Part shown: one piece after another, positions 61,889-64,000 of the stretch
Layout: every line of letters starts with the position of its first letter
How positions within the stretch are numbered: position 1 is the first letter of the stretch
Source of the DNA: Streptomyces sp. NRRL S-31
Lineage (GTDB): Bacteria > Actinomycetota > Actinomycetes > Streptomycetales > Streptomycetaceae
Length of the DNA stretch: 64,000 bases
NCBI RefSeq assembly: GCF_000718775.1
Contig: NZ_JOCB01000076.1
Span: 9,662 to 73,661, forward strand
Direction of reading: 5' to 3'
Made by a program: the position numbers and the translations under genes
Notes under the pieces: model-generated
Seen by the model: only the letters and a program-made list of their open reading frames with translations
What the model was told of the DNA's origin: nothing
Databases searched by the model: none

Positions 61889-61920
61889 GGCCGGCGGGGC
61901 CGGCGGACGCCCCGCCGGCC
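61889..61920. terminator. 11-bp stem hairpin
   Basis: GGCCGGCGGGG (61889-61899) and CCCCGCCGGCC (61910-61920) with a 10-nt loop. It lies between the RibD-like gene and the NmrA-like gene, both on the minus strand. It could end the former transcript or act in the 5' leader of the latter, 26 bp before its start. Confidence 0.5.
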
Positions 61921-62104
61921 CCGGTGCGTCGAGCCGCACCACCAACAAGACAGGACAGCGCCCGGCTCTGTGACAGCCATGGCCGAGCACCCGCCGGGAC
62001 GGGTCGCGCCGTGACCCGGTCGGCCCTGTGCGGACGGGCCGGGACGGGTCACGACGCGGTCCGGCGCGCGGGTGCGAGTGCGGGTGCGAGTGCCGGTGCC
62101 GGTG

Positions 62105-62677
62105 TCAGCGGACCACGTCGAAGACGTTCTTCTGGAGGCCGTTGGGGTATGCCTCGTGCTCGACCAGCTCCAGCTTCTGCGCGTCCTTGTCCGTGGCGCT
62201 GAACAGCCGCTGGCCGGCGCCCAGCAGGAGCGGGAAGACGAGCAGGTGGTAGCGGTCGATCAGACCGGCGTCCGAGAGGCCGTGGTTCAGGGTGGCGCTG
62301 CCGTGGACGATGATCGGTCCGCCTTCGGTGGCCTTCAGCGCGGCGACCTCGTCGAGCGAGCGCAGGAGGGTGGTCTCGCCCCAGTTCGGCACCAGGTCGT
62401 CCTCGGTGAGGGTGGTGGAGACGACGTACTTCGGCATCGCCTTGTAGTCGGCGAAGTCCTCCATGTCCGGCCAGACCGGGCTGAACGCCTGGTAGCTGAC
62501 CCGGCCGAGCAGCACGGCGGTGGCTTCCTTCTGCTCCCGGCCCTTGATCTCGAAGGCCTCCGGCAGGAACTCGGTGTGCTTGAAGGTCCAGCCGGAGTTC
62601 CGGTAGCCGGGTTCGCCACCGGGTGCCTCCACGACACCGTCCAGGGAGACGAAGGCGGTGCTGATCAGGGTGCGCAT
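62105..62677 (-). CDS. RibD C-terminal / DHFR-like reductase
   Basis: 190 aa from ATG 62677 (AAGGAC upstream). MRTLISTAFVSLDGVVEAPGG, AVLLGRVSYQAFSPVWP, KYVVSTTL, GPIIVHGSATLNHGLSDAGL and HLLVFPLLLGAGQRLFS match the dihydrofolate-reductase-fold RibD_C family, NADPH-dependent reductases of uncertain substrate. Upstream lies the palindrome TGACCG-N6-CGGTCA. Confidence 0.88.
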   Translation of the reverse strand: MRTLISTAFVSLDGVVEAPGGEPGYRNSGWTFKHTEFLPEAFEIKGREQKEATAVLLGRVSYQAFSPVWPDMEDFADYKAMPKYVVSTTLTEDDLVPNWGETTLLRSLDEVAALKATEGGPIIVHGSATLNHGLSDAGLIDRYHLLVFPLLLGAGQRLFSATDKDAQKLELVEHEAYPNGLQKNVFDVVR

Positions 62678-62772
62678 CTGAAGTCCTTGGTATCTCTCGT
62701 CCGGTGGTGGCCGGGTCGGTTCGGGTCGCTGTCGGTCGTACGCGCGGTCGCGGGCACGTCCTTCGCCGGTTC

Positions 62773-62790
62773 TGACCGCGGCTCCGGTCA
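62773..62790. promoter_or_regulatory. Inverted repeat TGACCG-N6-CGGTCA
   Basis: Perfect 6-bp arms, 96 bp upstream of the RibD-like gene and next to an AT-rich AAAACTAATCGG stretch. Candidate operator within the 367-bp divergent region 62678-63044, which holds no gene. Confidence 0.4.
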
Positions 62791-63044
62791 AAACTAATCG
62801 GCCATCGCCCGTCTCGGTACCACGGCACCGGCGGTCGCCCGCGCGCGGGGCGCGCGCCGGCACGCGGACGGTCGACGCGGCGGCGGGCCGCGGCCGGTCA
62901 CCGCGTCAACCGTCCGCGTGCCCGGGTGCGCTGCCGGGGGGAATCCTCCGGCGTCCCGTGTCCGTCGGTGCCGTCGTGTGCCAGGCTGCCGTCGAACGCC
63001 CCGCTTCCCCGTCCGGGCCCGGTCCAGTGCAGGAGGCACCGCCC

Positions 63045-63776
63045 TTGACCACCGACGACGCCCCACTCGGCTGGGACACCGCCGCCGCGGCCGACGCCTA
63101 CCGCGACCGCGACATGCGGCTGGCCGAGCAACTGATCTTCCCCGCCGTGCTGCGACGGCTCGCGGGCCGAGCGGGGCCCGGCCGGCTCGCCCTCGACGTC
63201 GGGTGCGGCACCGGCGCGGTCGCGGCACAGCTCGCGCACGTCGGGGAGTGGTCGGTGCAGGCCCTCGACCCGTCGGCCGGCATGCTGGCCGTCGCGCGCA
63301 CGGACCGCCCCCACCCCCGGGTCTCCTACCGGCGGTTCGACGGCCGCAGTCTGGACTGGCTCGCCGACGACAGCGTCGACGCGGCGGTGTGCTCCCTGGT
63401 GTACTGCACCGACCCCGACGACGGACGGCTGGCCGGCCTCACCGCCGAGATCCACCGGGTGCTGCGTCCCGGTGCCCCGTATCTGCTGGCCGACCTCAAC
63501 CCGGCGGCGACCGGCGTGGCCTTCTCCACCGTGCGCCACGGTGAGCCGGGGGCGGTCTACGCGGACGGCGACAGCGTGCCCACGCGCCTACGGCTGCGCG
63601 ACGGGAGCACGATGACCAGCGCCACGTACCACCGCTCCCTCGACCGGTACCGGCGTTTCCTGGCCGAGGCCGGTTTCCCCTCCCCCGTCGTCGACCTGCC
63701 CACGCTGCCCGGCGGCGGCCCGGACTCGGCGGAGACCGGGATCGCGCCGTACATGATCCTGTCGACGCACGCCTGA
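63045..63776 (+). CDS. Class I SAM-dependent methyltransferase
   Basis: 243 aa from TTG 63045, chosen because GGAGG is 8 nt upstream; an in-frame start at 62958 has no good site. SAM-binding motif I LALDVGCGTGAVAAQLA, motif II ALDPSAGMLAVAR, and VDAAVCSLVYCTDPDDGRLA. Small-molecule methyltransferase of unknown substrate. Adjacent to S-adenosylhomocysteine hydrolase, which removes the product of SAM use. Confidence 0.88.
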   Translation: MTTDDAPLGWDTAAAADAYRDRDMRLAEQLIFPAVLRRLAGRAGPGRLALDVGCGTGAVAAQLAHVGEWSVQALDPSAGMLAVARTDRPHPRVSYRRFDGRSLDWLADDSVDAAVCSLVYCTDPDDGRLAGLTAEIHRVLRPGAPYLLADLNPAATGVAFSTVRHGEPGAVYADGDSVPTRLRLRDGSTMTSATYHRSLDRYRRFLAEAGFPSPVVDLPTLPGGGPDSAETGIAPYMILSTHA

Positions 63777-63852
63777 CCCGACCGCGGGGAGCGGCACGTC
63801 CGGCCGCGAGGCGCCCCACGTCTGACCGTGCCGGGTCACCGGAGGTGCGGAG

Positions 63853-63892
63853 GACCACGTGGCGGCCCCGTGCGGGGGCCGGCCACGTGGTC
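63853..63892. terminator. Strong bidirectional hairpin
   Basis: GACCACGTGGC (63853-63863) pairs with GCCACGTGGTC (63882-63892), with an inner GGCCCC/GGGGCC stem. It lies between convergent methyltransferase and ahcY stops. Confidence 0.75.
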
Positions 63893-63901
63893 GCCGCGGG
63901 T

Positions 63902-64000
63902 TCAGTAGCGGTAGTGGTCCGGCTTGAACGGGCCGTCGACGTCGACGCCGATGTACGCGGCCTGCTCCGGGCGGAGCGTGGTGAGCTTGACGCCGAGGGC
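63902..64000 (-). CDS. ahcY: S-adenosylhomocysteine hydrolase, C-terminal end
   Basis: The last 32 codons: [20 protein letters not shown] and [13 protein letters not shown]. The DHYRY ending and LxPEQAxYIGV block are diagnostic of adenosylhomocysteinase, where the conserved Lys and Tyr of the C-terminus contact NAD+ of the neighbouring subunit. The rest lies beyond the right edge. Confidence 0.92.
   Translation of the reverse strand, partial: ALGVKLTTLRPEQAAYIGVDVDGPFKPDHYRY

Overview
The window is very GC-rich DNA with G/C-ending codons, frequent GTG starts, GTGA/ATGA stop-start overlaps and GGAGG-type ribosome sites. Together with the gene content (WhiB-like protein, LuxR/LAL and PucR regulators, lanthipeptide genes, PPOX proteins, DUF3566, XRE-TPR regulators) this points to a Streptomyces or close relative. 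No tRNA, rRNA, transposase or CRISPR array was seen.

Layout. 1-2.9 kb: a divergent MarR/MFS exporter pair sharing a palindromic operator, a small membrane thioredoxin-fold protein and a 40-aa one-helix membrane protein. 3.3-4.4 kb: two tandem cell-wall hydrolase genes (lytic transglycosylase, M23 peptidase). Both carry the same 115-bp stub of a peptidoglycan-binding domain, and each is out of frame with its catalytic domain. 4.7-9.8 kb: a compact class I lanthipeptide cluster (split LanB, precursor, LanC). 10.3-15.3 kb: lipoprotein, frameshifted TPR gene, a histidine-phosphatase relative without its catalytic signature, and a NarL-type two-component system. 15.3-28.9 kb: a dormancy/hypoxia-type island resembling the OsdK/OsdR (DevS/DevR-like) regulon. 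It holds a two-GAF sensor kinase, its response regulator, three universal stress proteins, two CBS-BON proteins, a cyclic-nucleotide-sensor protein, a STAS protein, a zinc alcohol dehydrogenase, three PPOX-fold proteins and a phosphoketolase. Copies of the palindrome GGGCCGATCGGCCC or close variants lie in front of many of these genes.

29.1-34.7 kb: a tightly packed five-gene operon (XRE-TPR regulator, TIR protein, P-loop NTPase, two-helix membrane protein, small protein). The TIR C-terminus shares one short motif with the NTPase N-terminus and another with the small protein C-terminus. This is the arrangement expected of amyloid-type (RHIM-like) signalling in immune or conflict systems, and it is my main candidate for an undescribed system.

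35-46.8 kb: secreted alkaline phosphatase, a giant LuxR (LAL) regulator, a cutinase/polyester-hydrolase relative, a P450, a secreted AMIN-like protein, a decayed gene, and an anhydro-MurNAc kinase with a sodium:solute symporter (murein recycling). 47.3-54.6 kb: a protealysin-like M4 protease with its emfourin-type inhibitor, a TPR protein, a 30-bp tandem-repeat array, an XRE-cupin regulator divergent from an EamA/PaiB-like/B3-B4 operon, and a WhiB-like protein. 54.7-64 kb: two alpha/beta hydrolases, AraC and PucR regulators, a DUF3566 membrane protein, an exported lipoyl-like domain lacking the modifiable lysine, NmrA-like and RibD-like reductases, a methyltransferase, and the end of S-adenosylhomocysteine hydrolase.
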